A program made the position numbers and the translations under genes. From assembly GCA_017454745.1 (NCBI GenBank), contig JAFTCL010000047.1:1-43900 (forward strand): a DNA stretch of 43,900 bases. Reading direction: 5' to 3'. The notes under the pieces were generated by a model. That model ran no database searches. It saw only the letters and a program-made list of their open reading frames with translations, and had not been told where the DNA came from. This document shows, in pieces, positions 27,601-35,293 of the stretch; position 1 is the stretch's first letter, and each line of letters begins with the position of its first letter. Source of the DNA: Kiritimatiellia bacterium (lineage in GTDB: Bacteria > Verrucomicrobiota > Kiritimatiellia > RFP12 > UBA1067).

Positions 27601-27653
27601 ACACCGGATTGCGCCTAATCTATGTCGGAGGAACGGTCATCCTGTTGCGTTGA
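24627..27653 (+). CDS. Large secreted surface protein: two lectin-like domains plus beta-helix and shared C-terminal module
   Basis: 1008 residues. Signal peptide cleaves near AAAA (about residue 28). Two copies of a concanavalin-like beta-sandwich follow, at about 115-310 and 405-595; both start with a YINTG motif and contain VDG and (F/Y)VP strands (LFDADGNMTAEFVPALWG versus KIYDDDVLVRDYVPVDSG). From about 600 on come autotransporter-like strand repeats (IKEGAGTFVGGAAGQSYTGG, GSGPDGKGA). The last 300 residues align with the protein at 8701-10644 and end DTGLRLIYVGGTVILLR. Probably displayed at or released from the surface to bind glycans; there is no beta-barrel. AAGGAG before the ATG at 24627 decides the start. 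Confidence 0.68.
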   Translation: MSEIKSFGIRAGIAFSAFICAVGMAAAANIGSLTISLDGDNVAVKALDGVLNDTSKLYLVWDDIDHGNDFASWPESNRIQYTGAVASSEATYTIKKTDVPNGSVMRVFATSDARLIDGWVRMAANQYINTGILATDAYGIELRFRPIGSQSANWSSVVSGMIDNFTIGVRNTNFSLYYLRYRTVDVGSFALPDIANPHTLSIIDQVASVDGNAQISGLDAGSIGTNPSSIFFGCSNNGSGSPHQNRYCHAEWYFLRLFDADGNMTAEFVPALWGDTSAPEAIFFETVSKQCFRSAGTDKELAYNTAASVTGSVPVVSACSVALATGLTAWWTGKGDLANINDPANWACTNGVGEEVVGQVPDVDTIVMIEGPVNFNIPFGQTLTFRELHLGNCTLLQDSDWRGLGVAQAPVLGLAYLDVPKGAYINTGFQPNEKTRIVLDVTVQGSAEYWCGCWDRDYKTGAFAVCNDVWNVYSGFGNDGGGMGSAVSNGRHVIDYDRGELKVDGELHHTRDLNQVFQVESTLYLFAQNRNGSMYQHEGQKTIRFHSCKIYDDDVLVRDYVPVDSGGTSCLYERRSGTYVMNAGSGSFEGGAQTGDAIGVQQVIAPINGPVDLAGHKLTIGNISGMGTIWDSVGGGEIHAYAGEGETTVNLGVRFAGAIPLIKEGAGTFVGGAAGQSYTGGTLVAEGWIKNGVVDGAWGPAHALITVADGAGFDWAGKVEDSTTTPYNFAIEGSGPDGKGAMFSSVNVPGGNSWNRNCIADMELTGDTLIDTPNGNMAIIGFDYKNGGETLHTLTMNGHTLTIVAGDRFCFRCVKTEGTGTIVCMPKTESEGMRQLSFYGGACDLSSVTLDIHDESGINVETPFSVGTYIDRRTAVRRSGNEHDQPITVLDRFMPVSTNLLKTIILGDETHLAPVLDLSAIDEPFILPEETYTLSAAEGALVTLNLAGREGLIELAQSNNPYILTWSAAPQGFNVELDQQTQDRHFLLKSDDTGLRLIYVGGTVILLR

Positions 27654-27718
27654 TCTCTCTGGACCGGATATCCTTAACGTCCGAATGCCAGATATCGGAC
27701 AGTAGACAAAACCGTACC

Positions 27719-30028
27719 ATGAAACTTCGCATACCATATTCCCGTCCGGCGAAACGCTGTTTCGCCGGCGCGGTTCTTTTGTTTGCCGCCGGTACGCTTT
27801 TCGCGGAACCGTACATTGTTTCCGGCCCCCAAAACGCCAAACCGCATGAGCGAACGGCCATGGAGGAGTTGTCTTCATATCTCGGCAAACGAGTGTCAGG
27901 GTCGCTCCGAATCGGCGACAAGGAGGGAATAATCTTCCGCGTGGGCGACACGGAATTGGCGGCGCGGCACAACTTGCTCGCCGCGCAACTGCCGGAGGAA
28001 AAGTGGGTAATCCGCTCATTCGGCAACGAAGTTTTGCTGAACGGCGGCGGCCCGCGCGGCGCACTGTTCGCCGTCTATCATTTTCTGGAGGACTATTGCG
28101 GTGTTCGGTGGTGGAACGAGTTCGATGAAGACGTTCCGGCCGCCGCCCCGCTAGAGTTGCCGGCTCTGGACGCGCAGGGCCAACCGGCGTTCGCCTTCCG
28201 CGACATTTACCGCGAGCAGGTCAGCCCGCAGGCCGCGCGCTTTGAACGGCGGACGCGCCTGAACGCACGGGGCGGGGCGAACCTCGGCGGCGCGTATTCA
28301 TTCGGCCCGCCAAACTTCTGCCACACCTTCGACTACTATCTCAACGCCGACAAGCACATGCAGGATCATCCCGAATGGTTTTCCCTGCACAAGGGTAAGC
28401 GTGTCGGTGGGCAGCGTCATGGACAGCTGTGCCTGACAAATCCCGAAGTGCGCGACAGGGTTCTGGAGCAGATGCTCGTCTACATCCAGAAGGGAATCGA
28501 GGAGGCGAATAAGAACGGCGTGGAACCACCGCGCATCTATGACCTCTCGCACAATGACAACCAGTCTTATTGCGAGTGCGACCGTTGCCGCGAGGCTGCC
28601 GAGAAATACGGACTTTCCGGCGTGAACCTGAATTTCGTCAACTCCATCGCTGCCGAAATCGCAAAAAAACATCCCGATGTGCTGATCTGCACCTGGGCTT
28701 ACCAGTACACTCAGGATGTACCCAAAGGCGGTGTTCGCGCCGCGGATAACGTAATCGTCCGCCTCTGCGACACCGACTCCAACCAAATATCCTCCATTGC
28801 GGAACCCGACAACCGCGCGTACTATGACCGCGTGATCGCCTGGAGCATGGTGACAAAACACCTCTTCGTGTGGGATTACGCAATTACGTTCTCCAAGGGA
28901 CTGACCGGCCTGCCCTTCCCCAGCGAGTTCCATTACGGCGACCTCTTCCGCCACTATCGCGACAATCATGTCACGGGCATTTTCTGGGAACACGAACATC
29001 CCTATCTCGCCGACCTATGGGAACTGAAATTCTTTTTAGAGACTAAGCTGATGGAAAATCCCGACCTCGATTGCAACCAGCTGATCGAGCGGTTTATGCG
29101 CGAATACTACGGCCCCGCCGGCCAACACATCCTCGCCTACCGGAAACATCTGGATCGAATCCGCCGCGAAAAAAAGGCATTCGTCAGCTGGTTCCCGCAG
29201 CTCTCCGCGTTCAACTATATCGATGACGAGGATGTAGCGGAATGCAACCGGCTGCTGGACGCGGCGGAAGCGGCCGTCGTCGGCAACCCCAAATTGCTGG
29301 CCCGTACCCGCCACGCCAGGTTGGGCTTGGATCGACTTATCTGCCTGCGGTCCTGCCCCGTCATCCTGCACGATCCCGCGCAGAAAGCAAACATCGTGAA
29401 GAAAATTCCCGGCTTCGACGCCGTGAAGGCACGTTTGTCAACCGACTGGCCGGCTTGGATCAAGCCCTATCCGAAATCCGACAAGCTAATCAAGGTGGAG
29501 ATGGATCATCTTGAGAAAACATGGCGCCAGACCGTGGCCCCGCCTCCCGCGCCGGAACGCTTCCAGAACAGCCGCTACTATGATTTTCCCGCATTCTTCC
29601 TCACCAGCCACGGCGAGCCGGGGCAGGAAATTCTGGTGGACGACCCTGAAAGCCCGATCGGACAGGCGATGCGCACCGACGCCGACAAAAGCCACTACTT
29701 CAAACTCCCGTTCGGCGGCGGCGTTTATGATGAGAAGACCAAAAAGTCGCTCGGCGGTAGCGAATGCGCGGAGGTGCAGGGGCCCGGTTACCACTGGTAC
29801 CACATCTGCAAGGCGAAATTCACGCCGACATGCTACCTATGGCTTACGCGCGCGTGGACGACGCAACTCCGCGCCGGCAATTATCGGGAACTGGCGGGGA
29901 AGGAACTTGACGTGTGGGTCTCGGTTAAATTCACCGGCCCGATGTTCCAGCCCGGTGCTGAAGGCAAAAGCTACATCTGGATTGACCGAGCGATTCTGGT
30001 TCTGGAGGAGCGCACCATTAACGACTAA
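27719..30028 (+). CDS. Secreted DUF4838-family protein, second paralogue, with C-terminal beta-sandwich
   Basis: 769 residues. Signal peptide of about 28 residues (VLLFAAGTLFA). N-terminal GH67-like domain, then the DUF4838 core with CGVRWWNEFDEDVP, HNDNQSYCECDRC and NVIVRLCDTDSNQ in the same order as in the protein at 15135-16964. The extra C-terminal 170 residues (from about 610) look like a carbohydrate-binding beta-sandwich. A glycosidase role is suspected, not shown. No clear Shine-Dalgarno sequence precedes the ATG at 27719, but the signal peptide begins there. The last codons (ATT AAC GAC TAA) run into the TAACGACTAACC repeat, so the stop codon lies inside it. Confidence 0.75.
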   Translation: MKLRIPYSRPAKRCFAGAVLLFAAGTLFAEPYIVSGPQNAKPHERTAMEELSSYLGKRVSGSLRIGDKEGIIFRVGDTELAARHNLLAAQLPEEKWVIRSFGNEVLLNGGGPRGALFAVYHFLEDYCGVRWWNEFDEDVPAAAPLELPALDAQGQPAFAFRDIYREQVSPQAARFERRTRLNARGGANLGGAYSFGPPNFCHTFDYYLNADKHMQDHPEWFSLHKGKRVGGQRHGQLCLTNPEVRDRVLEQMLVYIQKGIEEANKNGVEPPRIYDLSHNDNQSYCECDRCREAAEKYGLSGVNLNFVNSIAAEIAKKHPDVLICTWAYQYTQDVPKGGVRAADNVIVRLCDTDSNQISSIAEPDNRAYYDRVIAWSMVTKHLFVWDYAITFSKGLTGLPFPSEFHYGDLFRHYRDNHVTGIFWEHEHPYLADLWELKFFLETKLMENPDLDCNQLIERFMREYYGPAGQHILAYRKHLDRIRREKKAFVSWFPQLSAFNYIDDEDVAECNRLLDAAEAAVVGNPKLLARTRHARLGLDRLICLRSCPVILHDPAQKANIVKKIPGFDAVKARLSTDWPAWIKPYPKSDKLIKVEMDHLEKTWRQTVAPPPAPERFQNSRYYDFPAFFLTSHGEPGQEILVDDPESPIGQAMRTDADKSHYFKLPFGGGVYDEKTKKSLGGSECAEVQGPGYHWYHICKAKFTPTCYLWLTRAWTTQLRAGNYRELAGKELDVWVSVKFTGPMFQPGAEGKSYIWIDRAILVLEERTIND

Positions 30029-30121
30029 CCGCTAACGACTGGTGTCCGCGACGGCACGGGAGGGCCGCGCTCCGTCGCGGCCGCTAACCGGCCCTCCCAA
30101 CCACCGCACCACCTAACCACT
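30013..30121 (+). repeat. Repeat block A: TAACGACTAACC words and a GC-rich inverted repeat
   Basis: TAACGACTAACCGCTAACGA-type words at 30018-30040 and CCTAACCACT ending at 30122, around a 10-bp inverted repeat GGGAGGGCCG (30058-30067)/CGGCCCTCCC (30089-30098) with an inner CCGCG/CGCGG. The hairpin has no T run, so it is more likely a dispersed repeat than a simple terminator. Confidence 0.7.
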
Positions 30122-30139
30122 ATGCAATGGAGGTGTACC

Positions 30140-32410
30140 ATGATGAATAATAATTATACCGTAATCTGTCTTGCTTTGCTCATTTTCGCGGCGGCGCATA
30201 CTGGCGGGGCGGCAACCGCCGTGGAACTCCCGGACGAGAAGTCCACCCGCCCGCCAATCTCCTGCGCCCCGTTCCCAGACCGTATGACCGCCTACGTGTG
30301 GCGGAACTGGTTTGTCGTGCCGCACGACCGCCTGGCAAAGGTGGTGGAAGCGTCGGAACGGGATCTCGAAGGAATCGCGACCGAAATGGGATTGCCCGAA
30401 AAAGTTGACGTGCTGCCAGCTTGGCGGCGGCAGGGGTACATCACGGTACTGAGACGGAACTGGCATCTTTTGGACTACCCGCAGCTGATGGAGCTGTTGG
30501 ACATGGACCGCCAAAAGCTCTATTTCTCGCTGATGGAGGACGATTTCCTCTGGCACAAAATGGGACGGGTGAAACCTTCGTGCGGCAAGCTCGCGTGGGA
30601 TCCCGCGACCGTGGCTGGCGGCGCGGAGCGGCGTAAGCAGATTGCCCAAATACTTAAAGATGAACATATTGACGATTTTTCGGAGGAACCGCGTTTCTCG
30701 TTCGTGAACGAGCTGAAACGGGTTAACGGCCGTCAAATTGAGCGTACGGGGACAAAAAAGAACTCGCCATTCGATCTGCGGCTAATTTTCAGTTACTTCG
30801 CCGATTACGGCGATCCATTGGGCGACCCAGAGGTATCCAGCTATCCGGAAGGGCTGCTTGAAAAGCTCGCCGCGCAGGGGGTGAATGCCGTGTGGTTGCA
30901 CACGGTTTTGAACACGCTGGCGAAGGACCCGAAATATCCCGAATTCGGGGAAGGCAGTGAACGGCGCATTGAGAATCTGCGCCGATTGACTACCCGCGCC
31001 GAAAAATACGGCATCAAGGTTTTCCTATATATGAATGAACCGCGCGCGCAACCGCCCGCGTTCTTCAAGGCCGCCCCATGGCGTGGCGAGCTAAAGGGAG
31101 TGTCACAGCAAGGCGACGGTACGTTCACAATGTGTACCAGCCATCCCGAAACGCACCGCTGGATGCGTGACGCGGTTAAGAGCGTGTTCGCGGCCGTGCC
31201 AAACCTGGGCGGGATCTTCACAATCACGATGAGTGAAAATCTCACGAGTTGTGCCTCACGCGGCGGAAAGGCGAATTGCCCGCGCTGCAAAAACCGCAGC
31301 ATCGCGGCGATTGTGGGCGAGGTGAACCGGACGCTAATCGCCGGTATGCGGGCGGGGAACCCCGATGCGCAGGCTATCGTGTGGAATTGGGCGTGGCCTG
31401 ACGACCAAGAGGAGGGCATCATCGCCAACCTGCCGACCGAAGGATGCCGCTTAATGTCGGTGTCGGAAGGGAGGATGGACATCTGCCGGGGCGGAGTGCG
31501 AGTGCGGACTAGCGACTATTCCATCTCCTGCGTCGGGCCGAGCGAGAAATCGCTGTCCTTCTGGAAAAACGCCCGCTCCCACGGGTTCCGGACCATGGCC
31601 AAAGTGCAGGCGAACACCACCTGGGAGGTGGCGGCGGTCCCCTACCTGCCGGTGATGGATCTGGTGGCCGAGCAAGCCTCCAACCTCGTAAAGGCGGGAG
31701 TGGACGGCGTGATGCTCTCCTGGTCGCTCGGCAGCCTGCCCGCCCCCAACCTGCGTGTGTATGACGAGATTGACGCTTCCGGCAATATCGACAAGACGCT
31801 TAACACGATCGCGACCGACCTTTACGGTCAGGACGCGGTACCGGCGGTCAGAAAAGCGTGGCACTCGTTCTCGGAAGGCTTCCGCAATTTCCCGTTCCAT
31901 ATCAGTGTCGTGTATCTCGCGCCGTTGCAGACCGGGTGCGCCAACCCGCTTTACTGGAAACCGACCGGCTACACCGCCACGATGGTCGGGATCCCCTACG
32001 ATGACGCTAAAAATTGGCGCGGCCCCTACCCGCCGGAGATTTGGACGGATCTGATGCAAAAGGTGGGGGACGGCTTTGAACAGGGCTGCAATGATTGGAA
32101 AGCCGCCATCACAACAATCAAAGACCCCGGCAAGCGCGCGTTTGCCGAAAAAGAGCTGGGACTCTTCCGCACGGCGGCACTCCATTTCGCGTCAGCCGCC
32201 GACCAGATGCGGTTCGTGGATGCGAGAAACGCGGGCGACAACGAAAAAATGCGGTCTATCGCGGCGCGTGAACTGGCCAGAGCGAAAGAAGAACTGGCCC
32301 TAGCCCGTGCTGACAGCCGCATCGGTTACGAATCCTCTAACCACTATTTCTTCATTCCCCAAGACCTCCGGGAAAAAATCCTAACCTGCAAACTCCCCCT
32401 TTGCCCGTAA
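30140..32410 (+). CDS. Secreted TIM-barrel-like protein, probable glycoside hydrolase, family not recognised
   Basis: 756 residues with signal peptide (VICLALLIFAAAHTGGAAT). The central part reads as a (beta/alpha)8 barrel (GVNAVWLHTVLNTLA, EKYGIKVFLYMNEPRAQP, GIFTITMSENLTS, AIVWNWAWPD, GVDGVMLSWSLGSLP). A cysteine pair motif ANCPRCKNRS follows the MSEN strand, as in DUF4838 proteins. The C-terminal 200 residues are helical (AVRKAWHSFSEGFRNFPF, REKILTC). It lies with other glycan genes, so a sugar-active role is plausible. The start at 30140 is supported by TGGAGG; an ATG at 30122 in the same frame touches the repeat and is less likely. Confidence 0.65.
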   Translation: MMNNNYTVICLALLIFAAAHTGGAATAVELPDEKSTRPPISCAPFPDRMTAYVWRNWFVVPHDRLAKVVEASERDLEGIATEMGLPEKVDVLPAWRRQGYITVLRRNWHLLDYPQLMELLDMDRQKLYFSLMEDDFLWHKMGRVKPSCGKLAWDPATVAGGAERRKQIAQILKDEHIDDFSEEPRFSFVNELKRVNGRQIERTGTKKNSPFDLRLIFSYFADYGDPLGDPEVSSYPEGLLEKLAAQGVNAVWLHTVLNTLAKDPKYPEFGEGSERRIENLRRLTTRAEKYGIKVFLYMNEPRAQPPAFFKAAPWRGELKGVSQQGDGTFTMCTSHPETHRWMRDAVKSVFAAVPNLGGIFTITMSENLTSCASRGGKANCPRCKNRSIAAIVGEVNRTLIAGMRAGNPDAQAIVWNWAWPDDQEEGIIANLPTEGCRLMSVSEGRMDICRGGVRVRTSDYSISCVGPSEKSLSFWKNARSHGFRTMAKVQANTTWEVAAVPYLPVMDLVAEQASNLVKAGVDGVMLSWSLGSLPAPNLRVYDEIDASGNIDKTLNTIATDLYGQDAVPAVRKAWHSFSEGFRNFPFHISVVYLAPLQTGCANPLYWKPTGYTATMVGIPYDDAKNWRGPYPPEIWTDLMQKVGDGFEQGCNDWKAAITTIKDPGKRAFAEKELGLFRTAALHFASAADQMRFVDARNAGDNEKMRSIAARELARAKEELALARADSRIGYESSNHYFFIPQDLREKILTCKLPLCP

Positions 32411-32486
32411 CTCTCTTCATTTTTCATTTTTCATTTTCAAACTCGTCACTCGTCACTCGTAACTTCCCTAACCACTATTCCCTACT
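32408..32486. repeat. Repeat block B between convergent genes
   Basis: Contains three TTTTTCAT-type units, ACTCGTC/ACTCGTAAC words and CCCTAACCACTATTCCCTAC. Positions 32425-32449 are identical to 43712-43736. The stop codon of the minus-strand regulator (32475-32477) and its last codons lie within the block, and the TAA of the plus-strand gene is at its left edge. Confidence 0.75.
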
Positions 32487-33677
32487 CAAAACCGATTTGC
32501 GGTAATCGCGCATTGAGATGCCGAAACGCTTCTTGAAAAGAATCTTGGGCGGCGTGGTGTTGGACCAGCCGCAGGACGCGGTAATCTCGGCGATAGGGTC
32601 GTTTGTGTACCGGAGGCGGCGTTTGACCTCCTCCAGACGGATCCGGAGCATGGCTTCGTAAACGCTCTCGTGCTGGAGTTCACGAAAACGGAGCTCAAGC
32701 AGGGAGCTGGAAACTTTGAACCGCCTCGCCACGTCATCCACGCTGACGCCCTTCCGCGCTTCGCGGTTGATGTAAACGAGTACCTTCTGCACGAACCGTC
32801 CCATTTTGGACTGCGGCACTGTCGATTCCCGATGGATAACGGACCGGATGCCGACTTTTCGGACTCTTCCAGCCGGCGGGATGGTCCCACCCGCCATCAT
32901 GCGATCCAACAGTTCGGCGGCAAGCCTACCCTCTCCGATGAAGTCCGGTTGGATGCTGGTGAGTTTCGGCTCGGCGTTCTCGCAAAGGATTGGATCGTTG
33001 TTGACACCAATGATGCCGATCTCTGCAGGCACTTTGAGTCCGATTTCGCGGCAGAGATCGAGAATTTCAAACGCCCGGTCATCACACGCGGCCAATAATC
33101 CGCAGGGTTTGGGAAGCTCGGTCAACAGGCTGGCGATGGTTGCTTTGTCCTCCACTTTTCCCGAATAGTGATCAATGTCGAACATGTGGCAGTCGAGCCC
33201 CGCCGCAGATAACGCCGCCCGGAACGCTTCGCCGCGCTCGCGGCTCCAATCGTCATTCGTGCGGTACCCCGCATAGACGTAACTTTTGTAGATTCCCTGT
33301 TTGAGAAGCGTTTGGGCAGCTTCCCGGCCAACAATCTCCGAATCGGTCTCAACGAAAACAATGTGACGCCTCCGATGTTCTATCTCTCCGCCGGAAACAT
33401 TCATCACAACCGTCGGCAGGTTACTTTCGGCAAGAACCGCGAGAGCGTCATCCGTACCCGGAATCCCGACGATGAAACCGTCCGCGCCGCAACTTATCTC
33501 ATGGCGGACGACCTCCGCCGTGAATTCCTGCCGTGTCCGGTAGATTATCAGCGGCCAACGCCGCCCGGTGCTCAAATGCTCGAAAATCCCGTTCAGCTTG
33601 TCCTGCCCGGCAATCCCGGCCATCCTAAGCGCCACAACCACGCGCCTCGACTTGTTGTATTCCTTGGTATTTTTCAT
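32475..33677 (-). CDS. XylR-type transcriptional regulator (LacI-like sensor, AraC-type HTH)
   Basis: 400 residues. N-terminal two-thirds is a periplasmic-binding-protein-like sugar sensor (CGADGFIVGIPGTDDALAVL, LLAACDDRAFEILDLCREIG, IGIIGVNNDPILCENAEP). The C-terminal 110 residues are an AraC/XylS helix-turn-helix pair (GVSVDDVARRFKVSSSLLEL, DPIAEITASCGWSNTTPPKI). This order is that of E. coli XylR and its many relatives that control sugar genes. It is divergent from the sugar porter, its likely target. The start is uncertain: ATG at 33677 begins the conserved fold without a ribosome site, while an in-frame TTG at 33728 follows AAAGGAG at only 3 nt. Confidence 0.85.
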   Translation of the reverse strand: MKNTKEYNKSRRVVVALRMAGIAGQDKLNGIFEHLSTGRRWPLIIYRTRQEFTAEVVRHEISCGADGFIVGIPGTDDALAVLAESNLPTVVMNVSGGEIEHRRRHIVFVETDSEIVGREAAQTLLKQGIYKSYVYAGYRTNDDWSRERGEAFRAALSAAGLDCHMFDIDHYSGKVEDKATIASLLTELPKPCGLLAACDDRAFEILDLCREIGLKVPAEIGIIGVNNDPILCENAEPKLTSIQPDFIGEGRLAAELLDRMMAGGTIPPAGRVRKVGIRSVIHRESTVPQSKMGRFVQKVLVYINREARKGVSVDDVARRFKVSSSLLELRFRELQHESVYEAMLRIRLEEVKRRLRYTNDPIAEITASCGWSNTTPPKILFKKRFGISMRDYRKSVLSRE

Positions 33678-33746
33678 AGGCGGAAAAGTGGCGCCCCGGA
33701 CGAATACGCATCCAACCCGGATTCGCAAGCACTCCTTTCGGGGCGA

Positions 33747-33776
33747 ATCTTAACAGAACCCGGCCAATGGTTGCAA
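33747..33776 (-). promoter_or_regulatory. Promoter of the XylR-type regulator
   Basis: Minus strand TTGCAA (33776-33771), 18-bp spacer, TAAGAT (33752-33747). The predicted transcript starts near 33740, just before GAAAGGAG. Confidence 0.55.
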
Positions 33777-33821
33777 GCGGAATCCGCCTTCTGACGCCGG
33801 TTTTTGGCCCAAAATATGTTT

Positions 33822-33860
33822 TTTAGCGAAAAGATAACATTTATTTGGCGTTAAGATGAT
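33822..33860 (+). promoter_or_regulatory. Candidate regulator half-sites: two direct repeats 22 bp apart
   Basis: GCGAAAAGATAAC (33826-33838) and GCGTTAAGATGAT (33848-33860) match at 9 of 13 positions, and TTT precedes both. The second touches the -35 of the porter promoter. AraC-family activators typically bind two such direct half-sites about 21 bp apart next to the -35. Binding by the adjacent regulator is inference. Confidence 0.5.
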
Positions 33861-33888
33861 TTACATATACGATTAAAGTTGTTATACT
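33860..33888 (+). promoter_or_regulatory. Promoter of the sugar porter; predicted leaderless start
   Basis: TTTACA at 33860-33865, 17-bp spacer, TATACT at 33883-33888. Transcription would start at 33894-33896, which coincides with the ATG at 33896; no Shine-Dalgarno sequence is present. Confidence 0.6.
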
Positions 33889-33895
33889 ATTAGAC

Positions 33896-35263
33896 ATGAA
33901 TTCGAATGAGTGTGACAATCGACGGATATGGTTCCTACTTGTGGTCGCCGGTTTGGGCGGCCTGCTGTACGGGGTGGATTTCGGCGTCATCGCGGCGGCA
34001 GAGCCTTATATGAAGGCGTTGGGGGTCTATTCCGACGCGCAGATAAGTCATGTCGTCGGCGCGGTACTGCTTGGCGGACTGCTTTCGTCCGTGACCTCCG
34101 GATGGCTGTGCGATTTCTTCGGCCGCAAGCGAATGATCGTCGCGTCGTCCGCGATGTTCCTGGTGGCGATCCCGATAGTGTGCCTGTCGCTTGACACGTT
34201 CCCCGTGTTGTTCGCCGGACGCGTCCTGCAGGGTATGAGTGCGGGTTACATGGCCGTCGTCATGCCGATGTACCTCACGGAAACGCTGCCCGCCGATATC
34301 CGCGGACGCGGCACGGGCGTGTTCCAGTTCTGCCTTGGGCTCGGACTGGTGGTAGCCGCCACCGCCGGATGTCTTGTCGCTACTTGGTACGGCGCGGCGG
34401 ACAATAAGAGTCTCGACACCGCTGGAATGTCCGCCGCCTGGAGCGCGAATTTCTGGTGGACAATGGTTCCGGTCGCCGTACTGTTCCTGGGCAGCCTGCG
34501 CCTCCCCGAAAGCCCGGTGTGGCTTTCCAGAAAAACCGGCGACGCCAGCGATTCCAGCGCATCTGACACCTCTAGCCCGGTTAGTTTTTCTGACAATATT
34601 GGCGAATCTCTCTTCCAACGCCGTTACGTCATCCCGTTCCTTCTAGCGGTACTGGTGCTCACCTTCAACAAAACAACGGGCATGAGCTCGTTCACCAGCT
34701 ACCTCGTGACCATCCTGCACAGTGCCGGCTTCGAGGGAATCTTCGCCAACTGGGGACAACTCGCCGTGAAGCTTACTAATATGCTGGTGACCATCGCGGC
34801 GGCGGCACTGGTGGACAAGAAGGGTCGCACTTGGCTGCTCAAGGTTGGCACGGGCGGGATGACGGTCGGCCTAGCGGCCATCGGAAGCGTTTTTCTCGCA
34901 ATCGAGCGGTTCGGCGTGGAGGCGAACAACTTCACCGGGCTTCTCACTATGTTCGCGTTTTTCTTCATGCAAGTGTTCTACGCGCTCGGCCCCGGACTGT
35001 GCGTGTGGCTGGTCCTGTCCGAACTTATGCCGCTGCGCATCCGCGCCAACGGCATGGCGATCGCGCTGTTCATGAACCAGCTCGTAGCGTGGGGGCTAGC
35101 CTCTTGGTTCCGCCCGTGGGTGGCGGCGTGGGGGTGGTCCTCAATGTTCTTCTTCTTCGCCGTCAACGGCGTACTTTATTTCATCACCGTTCTCTTCATC
35201 CCCGAAACAAAAGGCAAAACACTAGCCGAACTGGAACGGCTTTTTGATAAATGCAGTTATTAG
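33896..35263 (+). CDS. MFS sugar porter family transporter
   Basis: 455-residue inner-membrane symporter with about 12 transmembrane helices. Sugar porter family marks: GGLLYGVDFGVIAAA in helix 1, GWLCDFFGRKRMIV between helices 2 and 3, RVLQGMSAGYMAVVMPMYLTE, RLPESPVWL before the central loop, and PETKGKTLAELE at the end. This is the family of XylE and related hexose/pentose:H+ symporters. A Ser/Thr-rich central loop (DASDSSASDTSSPVSFSDN) is unusual. Divergent from the XylR-type regulator, which probably responds to the imported sugar. The TAG stop at 35261-35263 lies at the start of repeat block C. Confidence 0.9.
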   Translation: MNSNECDNRRIWFLLVVAGLGGLLYGVDFGVIAAAEPYMKALGVYSDAQISHVVGAVLLGGLLSSVTSGWLCDFFGRKRMIVASSAMFLVAIPIVCLSLDTFPVLFAGRVLQGMSAGYMAVVMPMYLTETLPADIRGRGTGVFQFCLGLGLVVAATAGCLVATWYGAADNKSLDTAGMSAAWSANFWWTMVPVAVLFLGSLRLPESPVWLSRKTGDASDSSASDTSSPVSFSDNIGESLFQRRYVIPFLLAVLVLTFNKTTGMSSFTSYLVTILHSAGFEGIFANWGQLAVKLTNMLVTIAAAALVDKKGRTWLLKVGTGGMTVGLAAIGSVFLAIERFGVEANNFTGLLTMFAFFFMQVFYALGPGLCVWLVLSELMPLRIRANGMAIALFMNQLVAWGLASWFRPWVAAWGWSSMFFFFAVNGVLYFITVLFIPETKGKTLAELERLFDKCSY

Positions 35264-35287
35264 GGACTAGTGGTCAGGGATTAGGGA
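35260..35287 (-). repeat. Repeat block C, inverted relative to the others
   Basis: TTAGGGACTAGTGGTCAGGG and GATTAGGG: the reverse complement of the CCCTAATCCC/CCACTAG words in the other blocks. It joins the MFS stop codon to the S23/IVP start codon. Confidence 0.7.
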
Positions 35288-35293
35288 TTTCGC

